Assembly (NCBI GenBank): GCA_963573305.1
Contig: OY754330.1
Span: 20,680,596-20,744,595, forward strand
Origin: Pyrrhosoma nymphula
Taxonomy: Eukaryota; Arthropoda; Insecta; Odonata; Coenagrionidae
Length of the DNA stretch: 64,000 bases
Direction of reading: 5' to 3'
Shown here in pieces: positions 42,745-55,056 of the stretch (its first letter is position 1; each line of letters opens with the position of its first letter). A model generated the notes under the pieces. It worked only from the letters and a program-made list of their open reading frames with translations, had not been told where the DNA came from and did not search any database. Made by a program: the position numbers and the translations under genes.

Positions 42745-44025
42745 TTATTTTCAGAGTGAAATTTTATTGCTATCTTGCTTGGGAAGGAGCTGTAATGTAG
42801 GTTTCTCCTTCTCTAGGCCTGGAGATACATCTCTTGTTGATTCGGCTGTCGAGATCACTGTGGTCCACTACTGCTGGATTACCCCTGCGGATGGATCAGA
42901 CATATTTCTAATTCAGAACATGATACTGCAAACATTTTTTGAATGTTATACATTAAATTAAACTCGAGTTAAGGAAATTTCTTTCGCAGTATAACTAAAG
43001 CTCTTTTGCTGTCAAGAGAAAGATTATTGCTCGGAGTCAATGATCTAAAAGAAGAATTATAATTATTTTTTGAGATAAAAAATCAATATTCGGCTAAGTT
43101 GGATAGCTGGTGGATATGAACTCCTAAGTATGATCAATCGGAAAACGCACGGACAATATCAGAGTGCATTGCTTGGTAAAAATAAATTAATTATAATACA
43201 TTCACAGCATGCATTCATTGATCACCGCAGGCAGATAAATATAAAATGTTGATAATTTCATAGGAACGAATGATTATTTGAGCTGAGTTTTTGCGGGCAA
43301 TTTTGAGAATACTGGGAATAGCCACTGTATTACTTTATACAGATTCACCCGCCACTATACATGAGCGAGAAATTTCCTAGAGCAAAAATCATTCATCTTG
43401 TCCGGGTCCCGAACTTAGAACCCCCGAAATCGCGCTGAGTGTTTCTGCCAATTAAGGTCCCGAGCCGTGAGGTTTGCAAAGGTTTCTTCTATTTAAACGT
43501 TTAATATATCCCTATTGAATTTTAGCAACATCTCATTGCTTGTATAGAGTAACCGTACAATATTTGCTTGTGAGCTTGAGGAAGATGAAAATGTAATCCC
43601 GGAGACTATACTTGATAGAGAAAAAACTCATTTTTTAACTAAATGAAATTTTCCCTGCATAACTCTGTGACAAAGAGCCAAAAGCTGATATTTCCAAAAT
43701 CACAACTTGACAGGTGACCATTTTAAGTTTTGGTTGAGTTAGCGTATTATGAAATGTCATGTTACTTCAAAGTGAATTAGAGAGACTAAGTGAGTGGCAT
43801 TATGTATGGTAGCATTTCATCTTTTGACCTTTGAAAAAATATAACATTAAGCATATATAAATCAACACCTAAAAAATGCATATTTTGGACATCTCAGGTT
43901 TTGGCTTTTTGCCACAGAATTATCGATGACATATAAGGGATTCTTATGGAACGAAAAAATATAAGTTTGCATTTTAGCTTAGCTTTGGCAACTTTTTTAT
44001 GTAGATTTTCTCAGAACATTGTTTA
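42745..44025. other. No gene seen
   Basis: AT-rich with short frames only; no repeat structure recognised. Confidence 0.35.
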
Positions 44026-44290
44026 TGGTATTCAGGCTTTTGGTTCTGCGAATAATTATTTATTATTAGGAAACAGTTTCACCGTGCTATGCTGCCGGCT
44101 TCACAATGGTATTTTCAAAAAAATAAATAAAAAATTCCAGCAGTTTATGATTTTGAGAAGTAATAAAACCGTTAAAAAGACCATTGTTGTTCTTAAAAGC
44201 CCGACGAAGCCGGCAGCATAGCACGGCGAAACTGTTGCCTAATACTAAATAATTAATCGCAGAACCAAACGCCTGAATACCTTTGGCAAA
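44026..44290. mobile_element. Palindromic element, second copy of the 2034-2362 family
   Basis: A 265 bp element starts TGGTATTCAGGCTTTTGG and ends with the complementary GCCTGAATACC plus a short unpaired tail TTTGGCAAA. It is flanked by ATTGTTTA at 44018-44025 and 44291-44298. The arms share GTGCTATGCTGCCGGCTTC with the copy inside the piggyBac relic. The right arm has CCGACGA (44201-44207), the GCCG..CGGC hairpin and GAAAC (44228-44232) followed by TGTT, a hammerhead-like order. The left arm has lost about 15 bp of this core. Confidence 0.7.
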
Positions 44291-46100
44291 ATTGTTTAAA
44301 TGTGTGACTCAAAGGTACCCTTTGCTAGGAATAGGCTATATTTTTAGCCGGGTTTTTCTTCATCCTTCACCACCTTCTTGAAAAATACACATTCCAAACT
44401 ACCCACTCATCCTTAATTTCTGTGTTTGAACGGCTCCCTAAATAACCAAAGGATAGATAAAAGGAGGACATTTATTTTCAAAGTGTATTCCATGTTTAGT
44501 CAAGGAGATGAGGCAATGGATTTCCCGGAAGTAAAATATCTGGCCTCAAGAGATATTACATTAATTTTATGACCTGTTCTTACTAGGTCGTTCATACAGG
44601 ATAAATGCACTGTTGGATATTGAGTGGGCCACACACCGTTTCTCATTCCTTCGAGTAGGGTAAGAATCAAGGACTCATAAATCGATATTTTTGAAATGTC
44701 GTGGTATGAGTTGTTTTTTCAGGTAATGATAGAAATTTGGATGTATTGCTGCTATATGGTTGCTAAAAGTAAAAAAATTAAAATTTAACTCACAAGTAAA
44801 GAAAAAACCATAAAAGAATTAAGTCTTTTCTAACGATTTAATTGAAACTATCTTTTTGGCAATGATGTATAATAATATCGTAGGATTCTTAAGCCTTGAG
44901 AACAACACAAAAATTGTAAATGGGACTTTATTTTTAAACCTATTTACTCTATCAATGAACGAGAAAATAGTTTTTTTTCTAAAACATTAAAAAAATGGTT
45001 CAAAATTCAAAAATAAAACAAAATGAGAAAAGAGCCAGCTGGAAATGACTAAAACTCGATCCTAAGGGATTTCCAATGCATCGAAAGGAGCTTTTAAAAA
45101 AGGTACCTTCCTTCTATTGCAACATTTATAATAAATCGGAGTCGAGAGATTTAATTTTTATAAAACAATTATTAATTAATTTAATTTCAAATAGTATTCA
45201 TACCGAGGTTAAAAGTCATACAGAATAATGATAGGTAATAGCCTGTTTCAAAAACATTTTTCTTTAAATATTTCTCAGTTTCTTTAGCTAGGAATGGCAG
45301 CAATATTATCTGTATTCAATTTCTAATTCGTGTTAAGACCAAATGAGAATTTTTCTTTCAAACAAACCAAGTCTTAGCATGAAATTTTGGCTGACCATTT
45401 TGCCAAAGAATAAGTCATGAACTTCAATGAAAATGAAAATACCTTGTGATTGAGGATGGGATCCTTAGGAGATCTGTTGAGAACGAAGTACGGAAGAAAA
45501 GGTCGTATGATATTCTGCTTATACTGCTGACTGGTCAGTGTCTCTCTTTCTGATCCTTCTCAGTGTTTGAGTCGAGTCGATGATGTCAATGCCTCACTTC
45601 TCAAGGTCCGCCTTTTATGTCAGCCGACGGGCAGATATCGAAGCAGGAGGATGAGGACTTTTGATTTGTTCGAATAGCACGTGGCCAATGAAATTGCCAC
45701 GAAGGTCGCAGGGGAGAGTGCTGGGTGGGTTAAATACGCGGGAGAGAATCATCTGGAATGGCATTATAACTGTGCATGGGCATTTTCAATGGAATATCTT
45801 AATTTCGGAATATGATGAAATCCAGACCAGTAGTTTCTCTTCCGCAAGGAATACCCATCCCACTCCTTGCACTGTAACTGCATAGCTAAGCTGATATCGC
45901 AGCAGGAGGAAGAGAAACTTTCTTTCGCTTGAGAAGCGTGTGACCCATGAAATTCCTTGAACGTATCACGGCCAAGGACATGACTCGGCCGGTCAATGTG
46001 TAATGACTGATTTAGGTAAACTGAATGTTAAGGGTAACTAAGAAAATACATTCATCAACAAACCTTTCCGTAAATTTTCCCTCAGTATGACAAGATCCTC
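44291..46100. other. No gene; contains an imperfect direct repeat
   Basis: About 45630-45740 and 45885-45990 are imperfect direct repeats, sharing GATATCG, then AGCAGGAGGA and CCAATGAAATT or CCATGAAATT. The rest is unassigned. Confidence 0.35.
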
Positions 46101-47850
46101 TCTTGGCACTGCAGCTCTAGCTGATCGTCGTGTCCTCAACGACAAGAATTTCTTCATAAACATTATTAAAAGCAAATACAGATCATCTGACCTTTATTCT
46201 CTTTTCCCGCTTCGAGTGCCTTAGCGCACGACGAGGTCGAGTGACCTATTTTATTGTTTCACCTCACGCCTTTCTGTCTCTAAACGTTCTTTTCTCTTCA
46301 GACTCTCTTCTTCCCTAAACTCCTTTTCAAAATGTGTTCCCAAGTTTGATGCTTTTTTTCATCCCCCATCTATCGTGCACCATCTCCATCCAAATTTTCT
46401 ATCTACTCCCCTCTTCATCCCACGAATACTTCATTTCCATGTTTTTTACTTGATATTACTGTTGAATATTGTTTTGTTCATTGTTGTCTATGTTTGTTTG
46501 CTATTTATTGGATGTTTTCTTCGCTCATTATGTATCCTTTGTAATTGGCCTTGTACTGTTTTTGGACTTCATTAAATAAATGAATAAACAGACATTCAAA
46601 ATACGTCCATTCACGTATTTCAGGTTATAAAAACCCTTATAAGGGAGGAAATAGCGTTCCGTTGGTGCAATTTTCAACGATAACAAGTCACAAGAGCGAC
46701 AGGAGCACGGGTTAGACGTGTTATCTCTTGCGGTCGGATTTTTTAACTCGGGGAAAATACTGCCTCGATTCCTTGATATAAATAAGATTACCTAATAGAT
46801 ATAAATGTCCCTATTTCATCAGAATATTATTTTCGTTTTATCAATCGCATGGATCATTCAGGAAGTGGAAGAAACAATGGCATTGAGAAAAGTTGGCTCT
46901 TTTGGAAGCGGAAGGTTTAACTATAGGGAATGGGGAAGTTTGATGAGATACCTGTCGACAGAATTAGCCTATTCTCGTCGAAGGATACTATGGGGTCACA
47001 CAGGTTACATTCCTATTCGACAGACTAAGTGTTAAACTTGAAGATATCTGAGGGCTCAGGGGTGACATTTTTACAATTGATCCAGCCTCGAGCCTGCCTC
47101 AGGTTTCATATTTAATAATTAATAATATTTGTAATTCTTGTTTTGTTATTTTGACTGTACCATTTTTTGGGTAAGTACATTTTTTTTAATAAATGCCGCA
47201 ATGTCTTGTATTTTTTCCTATTGCAAATATATAGGGATCGCGAGTTGCCGTCTCTCAAAACTTTGGGGTCGCGAGTAAAAATGGTTGGGAACCCCAGAAA
47301 TCACTCTCGTTACAATTTGAATAGCACAAGTAACACAGCCCTTCGTATAGCAGAAGTAGAGCTGTTCATTCGAGTCGGGTGGACTCGAGAGGCATTGCTG
47401 GTTAGAGCAGATAAGGTTGACGCCATAGGGTTACGAATGCCGTCAATCATAGTGAGGTGAGGTTGGTTTTGACACATTACCCTTCCTCTTCCTCCTTTTC
47501 TTTTATCCCAACATCTTCCTTTCGCTGCCTCTTCCTTCATTCCATCACTCCGAATGCAAAGGGCGAAGGAATCTTGCAAATTAATAGGAGATAACGCCAA
47601 GGATCGGGCCGTATAGCCCCTCAACGACAGAGCCCTCATTGTCCCTCGCCGCTTATGAAGAGGGGCGCAGGTTCCTCCAGACATAACAATTTCCCCGCCC
47701 CCTTGAGGTATCCCTTCCCGCCCCCTCTCAATTTCTCTCCGCCCACTACTTTTGGTCGTGGATGACATCCCCACCCTACCCCTCCTCCAGCCTCCAACGA
47801 CCACTTGGAGCAAAGCGAGGAGAGAGGAGTCGGAGGAGTCAGTCACCAGC
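46101..47850. other. No confident gene; possible LINE 3' tail and hAT end
   Basis: The stretch ending TTCATTAAATAAATGAATAAA (about 46568-46588) has the look of a LINE 3' end with a short A/T-rich tail. TTTGGGGTCGCGAGTAAAAA followed by GGTTGGGAACCCC (47260-47296) resembles a hAT transposon terminus. Neither has a confirmed partner. The 180-residue minus frame at 47310-47852 lacks a recognisable domain and has the composition of a chance frame in GC-rich repeat sequence. Confidence 0.3.
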
Positions 47851-48280
47851 ACCAGGAAGTCACCAGGTCACGAGGAAGCGGGTCGAAGCGGCCTCATATC
47901 GCAACTGCCCACCCCGGGGACAAAATTTTCTATTCAGTCAGGCCTGACTGAGTAGAAAATTTTGTGCTCTGCCTTTTCAATTATTTTTAGTTTTTCAAAC
48001 TTCGTCGATTGTGAGTTCCAACACTCCAATTGGAGCCAACCAACCGCTGAGGTCGAAGGAGGAGACGATCGTCCGTCGGCAGCCTCAGGGGCTATGGGAT
48101 GCACTCCACGGTTTCGGCCCACAATGGATAGTTCTGCTTCCCCCATCTTATAAGGGCGCACGTAAGTTCAGGAAGCTGGTGGAAATGAAACCGAAAGTGC
48201 AGTGAATACGTCATTTCATGTTTCATCCTGTGAAGTCTGTTGTGTAAAATTATGTTGCTCTACCGTTCTTTATGCTGAGA

Positions 48281-48350
48281 AGTGCCTTACTACTACGTAC
48301 TACTATTACTACGGAAGTGCCTTACTACTACGTACTACTATTACTACGGA
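48281..48350 (+). repeat. Exact tandem duplication of 35 bp
   Basis: Two perfect adjacent 35 bp units begin AGTGCCTTACTACTACG. Each unit is itself built from TAC/ACT triplets, so slippage is a likely origin. Confidence 0.95.
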
Positions 48351-49056
48351 ACGGGCAGGTATTTGCTTTAATTTGCTTTCGTATTTTAACGGATTTCTGT
48401 GAAATAACACCCGAAAAGTTTAGTTAGTGAAAAGGTAGTGAAAAAATCTTTCAAATAATGTAAATGCATCACTTGTGTTTTCATGGATTTTGCTGCTAGT
48501 GTTGACGTTTCTGACTTTCCGCTCTCTTCCGATTTTTTAACTTACTGTGTTCTGATTTGGAAAACGTGGGCCATTCCTCACGAATTGTTTAAGTTGACGC
48601 ACATGATGAGACCCCTTCAAGACTAGTCTGATATAAACTTCATTAGCCGATTCTTAGTTAAGTTAACACGTTGTAAGTCTACGATATTTTTGAGGTAAAT
48701 TATTTAATAATTGGCTTCCAAGGATTATGTTATTATTTCAAACATTTATTTTCCAACGTACGTATTTGCCTGCAACACAATCCGCGCATTATCACGAGAA
48801 TGCAAACTTCAAAAACCCAAGTTTCTTTTCAAGTACTCTTTCATGTAGTGTCGTTCATAAAATACTATCATGGCCTTTATACATTCATTGACAGTGTTAT
48901 CACAGGAATGATGTGGTGACCCTACGCATGACGAAAGATGAACCTTTTGTAGTTTTCTACTGAGAAATGTTTAATGCGACCAGTTTCGATGATTTACAAT
49001 CAAACATTTTGGTAGCAGAATTGATATTTTTAATTTCATTAAGATAAACGAGACGC

Positions 49057-49450
49057 TTATGCCTTCTTCTCGCTCATCTTAGGCAGGGACGCTGCAAAAA
49101 TGTTGGGCAGAAAACTTCCAGGATGTTGGGCAGAACACCTTCCTGGGCGATGCTGACGCCGGAAAGGAGCTTGTTGAACCCCACACCGTTGAGGATGGCG
49201 AGCTGCTGATGGCGAGGAATTATCCTCACATTCTTGTTTCGTCGTCTTTCTTCTCTCGTTCTTGTCTTTCCGGCGAACTCCAGGACTTAGGCGGCCAGAT
49301 ACTACTCCATGACGGCAGCCAAGTACATCGGCCAGCACCGACGAGCTCGGAGTAATTTCATTTACGTCGGTGGATACGACCCACGAGGACCTGAAGTCCG
49401 GCCCTGCTTGACCGAGACTTGGACTTCCCTCAGGCCTTCCTTTCTTCTTC
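49057..49450 (-). pseudogene. Histone H2A pseudogene
   Basis: Minus-strand text shifts frame several times but follows H2A from the N-terminal tail to the end. It reads KSKSRSSRAGLQVLVGRIHR near 49400, then SELVGAG, and a TRIIPRHQQLAILNGV segment near 49220. NKLLSGVSIAQEGVLPNI follows, ending LPNIFAASLPKMSEKKA with a stop at 49057. The LPNI block is repeated once by a short internal duplication (49107-49140). H2A forms the H2A-H2B dimer of the nucleosome. The frameshifts and a stop after RIHRRK make this copy non-functional. No histone 3' stem-loop follows the stop. Two H2B pseudogenes lie about 4-5 kb away on the same strand. Confidence 0.85.
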
Positions 49451-50144
49451 CGGCCTTGGTGTGTAGTTTTCGAGGTCTTGATAATGATGTGAAAGATTGA
49501 AACCGGTCGCATTGACATTTCTTGGTGGAACATTGAAAATAATCGTCTTTCGTCAGAAAAAATTCATAGCTTGGTCCATGTAACTCGTGACACATGTCTG
49601 TAATATCTAATAGTAGCCTGGGTTTAATTTAATCGTAGTATTCATGTAGCATTTTTTCTATTTTTATCATGTGGTGTAAAAGTATTTTTTTAACTGAGAG
49701 ATTTTTCATCGCCAAATTATTTATTGCTATCTGGAATAATCTAAAAAAGTTCTCGCCCGCGCCCAAGAACTGTCGGAACTTTTAAATTTTACCCTGATGA
49801 AAATTTATGTAAAAGAATTCCCTAAAACATTGGGAAATGCTAGGGAAAGTTTGAAAAATCCTTAGAAAACATTTATTTCCTACGGAAATGCCCTTAAACT
49901 CTAGGAATTATTTTTCCTAGACCTTTTTTTTTAAATGAAAGACATCGGTCAGTAATTTCCCAAGAACAAAACGCTAGAGGTACTTTAGGGAAAACCTTCA
50001 GGCATAGGAAAAATCACGCCAGTAATTGTATAGAGTGCAGTGTACAGTACATAGAGTGAATGAATATAGGGGAAAAAATATATTCATAAAAACAAAAATA
50101 AAATCTTCATAGTTTCATTTTCTTCAACCATAGTATTATCACAA

Positions 50145-51005
50145 TTAATTAATGCGACTGACAAAATATTTCTTGACAAAGTATTTTTTCACGGTTGAGG
50201 AGAAATTATTTATATATTTTGTATTTGAGTCCAAATGAGATATTTGGGCATATTGGTACCTGTTTGTTAGATAAGATTTTAACCAAGAATATGCTACTCC
50301 TGTAATACCATAATTTGAAAGGCACCGCAACATTATGTCGTGGCTAACAGTATCGAAAGCTTTTCTGAGATCAATAAACAACCCCACAGTTAGATTATTA
50401 TTGTCGAGAGCATCAGTTGCATCATTAAAAAATTCAAACAAAGCGTCAGTTGTTGACCAAAGCAAAAAGTTGTGTCGGATGCCAAATTGGTATTTGGATA
50501 AACTTGCATATTTATTTAGGAAACCTAAAAGGCGATTGTACAGGACCTTTTCAAATATCTTGGAAAAACCTGAAAGTAAGCTTATGGGCCTATAGTTATT
50601 AAAATCCTTTTTATCTCCTTTTTTGAAGAGGGGGTAGACTTCACTAATCTTTAGCTGCTGAGGGAAGATACCTTCTGATGTTGATAAATTACACAGATAG
50701 GTGAGTGGGTTGACGATGAAAGGAATAGTGTATTTAATGATCTTATCCGGAATGCCATCAAAGCCCGATGACATTTTGATTTTGAGGGAGAGGCCGATTT
50801 GTAAAATTTCCCTTGGGGTGGCAGGGTAAATAAAAGATGCATTCTTATGTTTAGACGCTGGTAACTTGTAATGGGGATCTTTGGTAGTATGAGTGCTGCT
50901 AAATACATTGAGTATTTTCACAGGGTTTTCAATAAAGTAATCATTAAAAACATTAGCCACAGTTAATGGGCTTGCCACTAAAGTGCCAGAGTGTAGAATG
51001 CTCAA
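50145..51005 (-). mobile_element. Truncated LINE reverse transcriptase (CR1/L2/Jockey group)
   Basis: An open 286-codon minus frame carries the finger and first palm motifs of a non-LTR RT: KMSSGFDGIPDKIIKY, YPLFKKGDKKDFNNYRPISL, LSKYQFGIRHNFLLWSTTDA and VGLFIDLRKAFDTVSHDIML (motif A). GITGVAYSWLKSYLTNRYQY follows. It ends before the YADD motif C, and no endonuclease precedes it, so it is truncated at both ends. The motif wording fits the CR1/L2/Jockey assemblage rather than RTE. The frame is unusually clean for a fragment, suggesting modest age. Confidence 0.85.
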
Positions 51006-53199
51006 TGCGTTCCGATGAACCCGAGGGCTGAACCGACAATACCAATGATAATTGCTCGAGCAAGGCCAACAATTTTCACTGACTAATGGTAAGCAGCCAG
51101 ATGTAAGTTAATGCGAGCTGCGTTTGTGCTATAGGGAGGAGGAGGTCAAATGTAGTCCAACTCCGGTCGGACGGCCTAGTTAGTGGTGGTAACAAGTGAA
51201 AAAAACTATATAAAATTCCACGGAAAACACTGAGGTAACAATTTTAATTGCATCGCAATTTGTATGCTATCCTCTCTATGTCACTTGGTTTATTCATGGA
51301 ATTCACCTCATTGTGAGCTATCTTCTTATCTCTCAGGGGAAATATTCATGGATCCATTCCTTTATTATGCATTTTTATTTATATTACGGAAAAGCTAATT
51401 AATTTATTTTCACTTTCCATTTTCAATATATGTAATTTGTAATTGATCTCCCTCCGTCAGAAATCATTCAGTCTTTCATTAAAATCACGTTATAAATTGA
51501 TCGTGAAAACTACTTATTTAATCTGGGTGATCTAACGCAACTGTCACTCTTTACAGCATTCATATCGCATACCTGCTTGTAGTTTTTAAAAATTAATTTC
51601 AATGGTGAGTTGATTAATATTCCTAAACGCTTGATATGTTATATCGTGCCATGTACCTATCATGTAGTGAAAACGTTTGCTAACTGCGTATAATATTGCA
51701 TCGCTCCACATGCTGGATTTAAATGTGGTTGGGTCGGGCGGCACCCCGCGGCTCATGGACTCGAATGGGACCACAAAATCCAAATCCAAGATATTAAAAT
51801 ATTATTTTATACTTGAACTTATCAATATATTTTAATTTAAATTAGTAGTAACTTCTATTGTGTATCCCGCGCACATTATACGCGCGGAATCGGAGCGTTA
51901 ATGATCCAGAGTTATGTACTGATAATTATTTTTTCGTGATCAAAACGAAATCTAAAACCACTTATAACTATCATGTATTTCAATTGTATACCTTATGTAA
52001 TTCAATAATTAAAACCTTTAACGTAGTGTATTAATGTACTACATTATCATAACTAAATGTGGTTTTGGTAAATTTATCAAGTATACTACAGAGGGCCATA
52101 GACTACATTTTTATTTCTACCGCTCGCGTCCCCCAAACACTAAAATTCACCACCAAGGGTGGTTACAGCTCACTACGTGTCGTCTCTATCTGTCAGTCTC
52201 TGTAGTTTCCCACCTGCGTATTCAGGTCCAATACACGCGGACGTAACGCCCACCAATCACTATCAGTTACAGTTTACAGGTTAAACAATCAAGCGATCAT
52301 CCACAAATTCTGGAATCGGAGCTCATGACACGAAAAAATGAAAAAAAGACGAAATAAGTTGTCTCACATTTACTGAATAACTGAGAACACCAGTACGTTC
52401 ACCAGAACGACGCGACGTGGCCAAGAGCGGCTGTAGTGCTCGTGAGCAGTACATGACAAGACAAGTCCAAGAATTATTATGAAATTAGCCTGATTTTAAA
52501 TACACACCTATCAATAAAATTATATTTTATGACAACTTGATATACATACCCAAGGAGTGAATTGGTACGGAGGCTTCCGCGGTGATTTATTGAATTGCTT
52601 TTATTGGGGTTTCTCCTGCGTTAATTCATTTTATGGACAACCGTTTAACTTATATTCCAGCTAGCGTCGTCAGGTCCTGAACCTCAGGTGCAAAGGAAAT
52701 GGATCGATTTCCCTTGAAGAAGTCACCAGCAGGGGTAAAGAAACGTCGATTCGACACCGAATAACGAGCGGCATACACTCGAATAGTTTTACAGCTCATC
52801 ATGAGGCTCGAAAGCTTAAATGAAGAAAATAGAAGCATTTTACGCTTCTACTAACTTTATTGCAAATAAAAACTGGCCCAAAGAACCGCATGGGCTTTAA
52901 AAATATGCACACAAACTAACACAATATATCCCGGCAAAAATTGGGTTTTATTGGGAAATATATTTGTTACATTAGTTATTTTCGGGATTTAGTGGGGTTT
53001 GAATGTTTTATTTGTTTTTAAATAATTTCATTGAAATGTTCATAGAATTGTTTTTGTTTAAACATACAGTCACAAGCATTATTTTTGGGTTTTTATGCCA
53101 CTTTTATGCCTTTGTTTGTACTTGGTTTTAGTTGACTGCTTTTGATAGGTTCACTTAGGTCCAGTTTAATAATCTCTGGCTAAATATGGGTAATATACT
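51006..53199. other. No gene seen
   Basis: AT-rich sequence with short frames; no histone H3, H4 or H1 sequence was found between the H2A and H2B pseudogenes. Confidence 0.35.
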
Positions 53200-53373
53200 G
53201 GGGTTTAAAGTTAAATGGTTGAAATGTTTACGGAATGACAGCATAATGTTTGAGAAAAATAATTTTGTAGCTGGTTTTAATGATTTTATGCGCTTATGGT
53301 GGGACGTTACATTTTTATGCTACTATATTCTCTTCAACAGGTAGTTTCCAAGTAACCAACCCCCATGAATTAT

Positions 53374-53705
53374 TTACTTGGAGCTCATCTATTTCATGAG
53401 ATCCTTGGTTCTCTCAGACGCGGCGCGGCGTGCTTCACAAGCTCTCCATGAAGCAGGAGCCTTACGGAAGTCTGTCTGAACCTCCTGGGGGGGGGGGGGG
53501 GGGGGGGGTTTGTGGTGCGCTTGTTGTAGTGGCGTGCCCGGGGTCTCGACAGCGATCATCTCAAACACATCATATATGAATGAGTTCACGGTGTGCATGG
53601 ACTTTGCTGGAGTTGCTAGTATCAGGGTGCACCTGCTTGAGCACCTTATAGATGTTCTTTTGGGACTTTCTTGTCTTCTTGGGTGTCTTGGGTGTGGTTG
53701 CGTTG
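53374..53705 (-). pseudogene. Histone H2B pseudogene, copy 1
   Basis: The minus strand reads (with frame changes) IYKVLKQVHPDTSNSSK near 53640, VNSFIYDVFEMIAVE near 53570, and a degraded LLLPGE..AKHA region near 53440. It ends SSK-stop at 53374. This is the H2B histone fold and C-terminal helix. The usual basic N-terminal tail is short, and a homopolymer of 22 G (53487-53508) replaces the segment that in copy 2 still encodes a readable middle part. Dead copy. Confidence 0.82.
53487..53508 (+). repeat. Poly-G (22) homopolymer
   Basis: A run of 22 G residues inside H2B pseudogene copy 1. The corresponding place in copy 2 is GGGTGGGAGGGATG, so the run probably grew by slippage from a G-rich codon stretch. 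Exact length in the assembly is uncertain. Confidence 0.85.
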
Positions 53706-54039
53706 ATGTTTTTCAAAAAAATGTTTCAAAGAAAAATGTCGTGGACGAAGGAAAAAGACGGGAAACAAGGACATATGGTGCAGAATTTCATTGGGGTAAG
53801 GAAGCATTGACGAAGAGGAGAGAATAAAGGAGTTGGACTCTTGATAATGACAATCAACATTACACTGTTTCATAGTTTCTGGCACAATTTTGTGATACCT
53901 CCAGCTCTTCCTCATTGAAAGTAAATACTTTTTCAATTCTGTTAAATGTGCAAAGTATTTTTTTATTATTTTTTGTCTTACACAACTCTGTCGTTAACAG
54001 ATGAGTCATATTGTGGTACAAGTTAACCAGACATTATAA

Positions 54040-54790
54040 AACTGGGGTCTAAAAGAAAAAGGTTGAAATATTTACGGAATGATAGCATTAATTTTGAGAA
54101 AAATAATGTTTGTTGCCGATTTTAATAATTTTATGCGCTAATGTTGAGACATTTTTATGCAACTATGTTCTCTTCAACAGGTTGTTTCCAAATAACTAAC
54201 CCCCAAGAATGCTTCACTTGGAGCCCAAGTTTTTCGTGACAGCCTTGGTGCTCTCAGACGTGGCGTGGCGTGCTTGGCAAACTCTCCAGGAAGCAGGAGT
54301 CTGACGGCAGTCTGTCTGGACCTCCCGGGTGGGAGGGATGATTGTGGTGCGCTTATTGTAGTGGCATGCCCGGGGCCTCGACGGCGATCATCTCAAACAC
54401 ATCATATATGAATGAGTTCACGGTGTGCATGGACTTTGCTTGAGTTGCTGGTGCCAGGGTGCACCTGCTTGAGCACCTTGTAGATGTTCTTCTGGGCATT
54501 TCTTTCCTTCTTGGGTGTGGTTGCGTCGATGATTTGCAAAAAATGTTTCAATGAAATATGTCGTTGACGACGGTAAAAGAACGGGAACAAGGGCATATGG
54601 GGCAGAATTTCATTGGGGTAAGGAATAATTCACGAAGAGGAGAGGGTAAAGGAGTTGGACTCTTGATAAAGACAACAAACATTACTTTGTTTCATATTTT
54701 CTTGCGCAAATCTGTGATTCCTCATGTTCCTCTTCATTTGAAATAAATACTCTTTGAAACCTGTTAAATCTGCAAAGTTTATTTTAATTT
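54040..54790 (-). repeat. Duplicated unit 2 carrying an H2B pseudogene
   Basis: Partner of 53200-53960; collinear with it from GGTTGAAATATTTACGGAA at the left to the CTTTGAAACCTGTTAAAT-like right end. The copies differ by substitutions, small indels and the poly-G expansion in unit 1. Confidence 0.85.
54214..54535 (-). pseudogene. Histone H2B pseudogene, copy 2
   Basis: The minus strand reads AQKNIYKVLKQVHPGTSNSS near 54480, HTVNSFIYDVFEMIAVEAPG near 54400, and YNKRTTIIPPTREVQT near 54350. AVRLLLPGEFAKHA in another frame near 54285 and SESTKAVTKNLGSK-stop at 54214 follow. This covers nearly all of H2B. About 25 residues between AQKNI and YKVLK are missing, and at least two frameshifts are present. 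No canonical histone 3' hairpin follows. Confidence 0.85.
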
Positions 54791-54817
54791 ATTTTTGAAT
54801 TACACAACTCTGCCTCA

Positions 54818-55006
54818 CATGAAGATAGGAAAAGAAAGTACTGCACTTCCACATAAAAATTTATTACACGACATTGGCTTCGCCACAGTGCAGCAATATC
54901 AGGTCAGTGAAGCATCACCACCTGATGATGCTGCACTGTGGCAAAACCCGGGTCGTACAATAATTTTTGATGTGGAATTGCAGTACTTTCTTTTCCTATC
55001 TTCATG
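54818..55006. mobile_element. Palindromic element with hammerhead-like core
   Basis: Arms of about 80 bp (54818-54900 and 54925-55006), starting CATGAAGATAGGAAAAGAAA, are near-perfect inverted repeats. The plus strand has CTGATGA (54922-54928), a short stem, CAAAAC in place of CGAAAC, and the self-complementary ACCCGGGT followed by C. This is the same arrangement as 6401-6594 but with the GAAA box mutated. It is non-coding and lies directly beside H2B unit 2. Confidence 0.65.
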
Positions 55007-55056
55007 ATGGATAAATTCCACGAAGTTGCGCCTGAAACCGTTAACCTTTAACTCTG

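Larger units (their letters stand above)
53200..53960 (-). repeat. Duplicated unit 1 carrying an H2B pseudogene
   Basis: This unit and 54040-54790 are diverged direct copies spaced by about 830 bp. They share sequence beyond the coding part on both sides, for example GGTTGAAATRTTTACGGAATGA, then ATTTTATGCGCT and CTCTTCAACAGGT. The extent beyond the coding region shows segmental duplication rather than two independent retropositions. Confidence 0.85.

Noticed and set aside
47045..47300. A complete hAT MITE between CAGGGGTGACA near 47056 and GGTTGGGAACCCC at 47284-47296
   Set aside because: The two ends are not convincing inverted repeats beyond the first few bases and no 8 bp target duplication was seen; only the right end looks hAT-like.
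47310..47852. 180-residue minus ORF
   Set aside because: Low-complexity Arg/Gly/Ser composition, overlapping frames on both strands and no motif; it probably reflects GC-rich repeat sequence.
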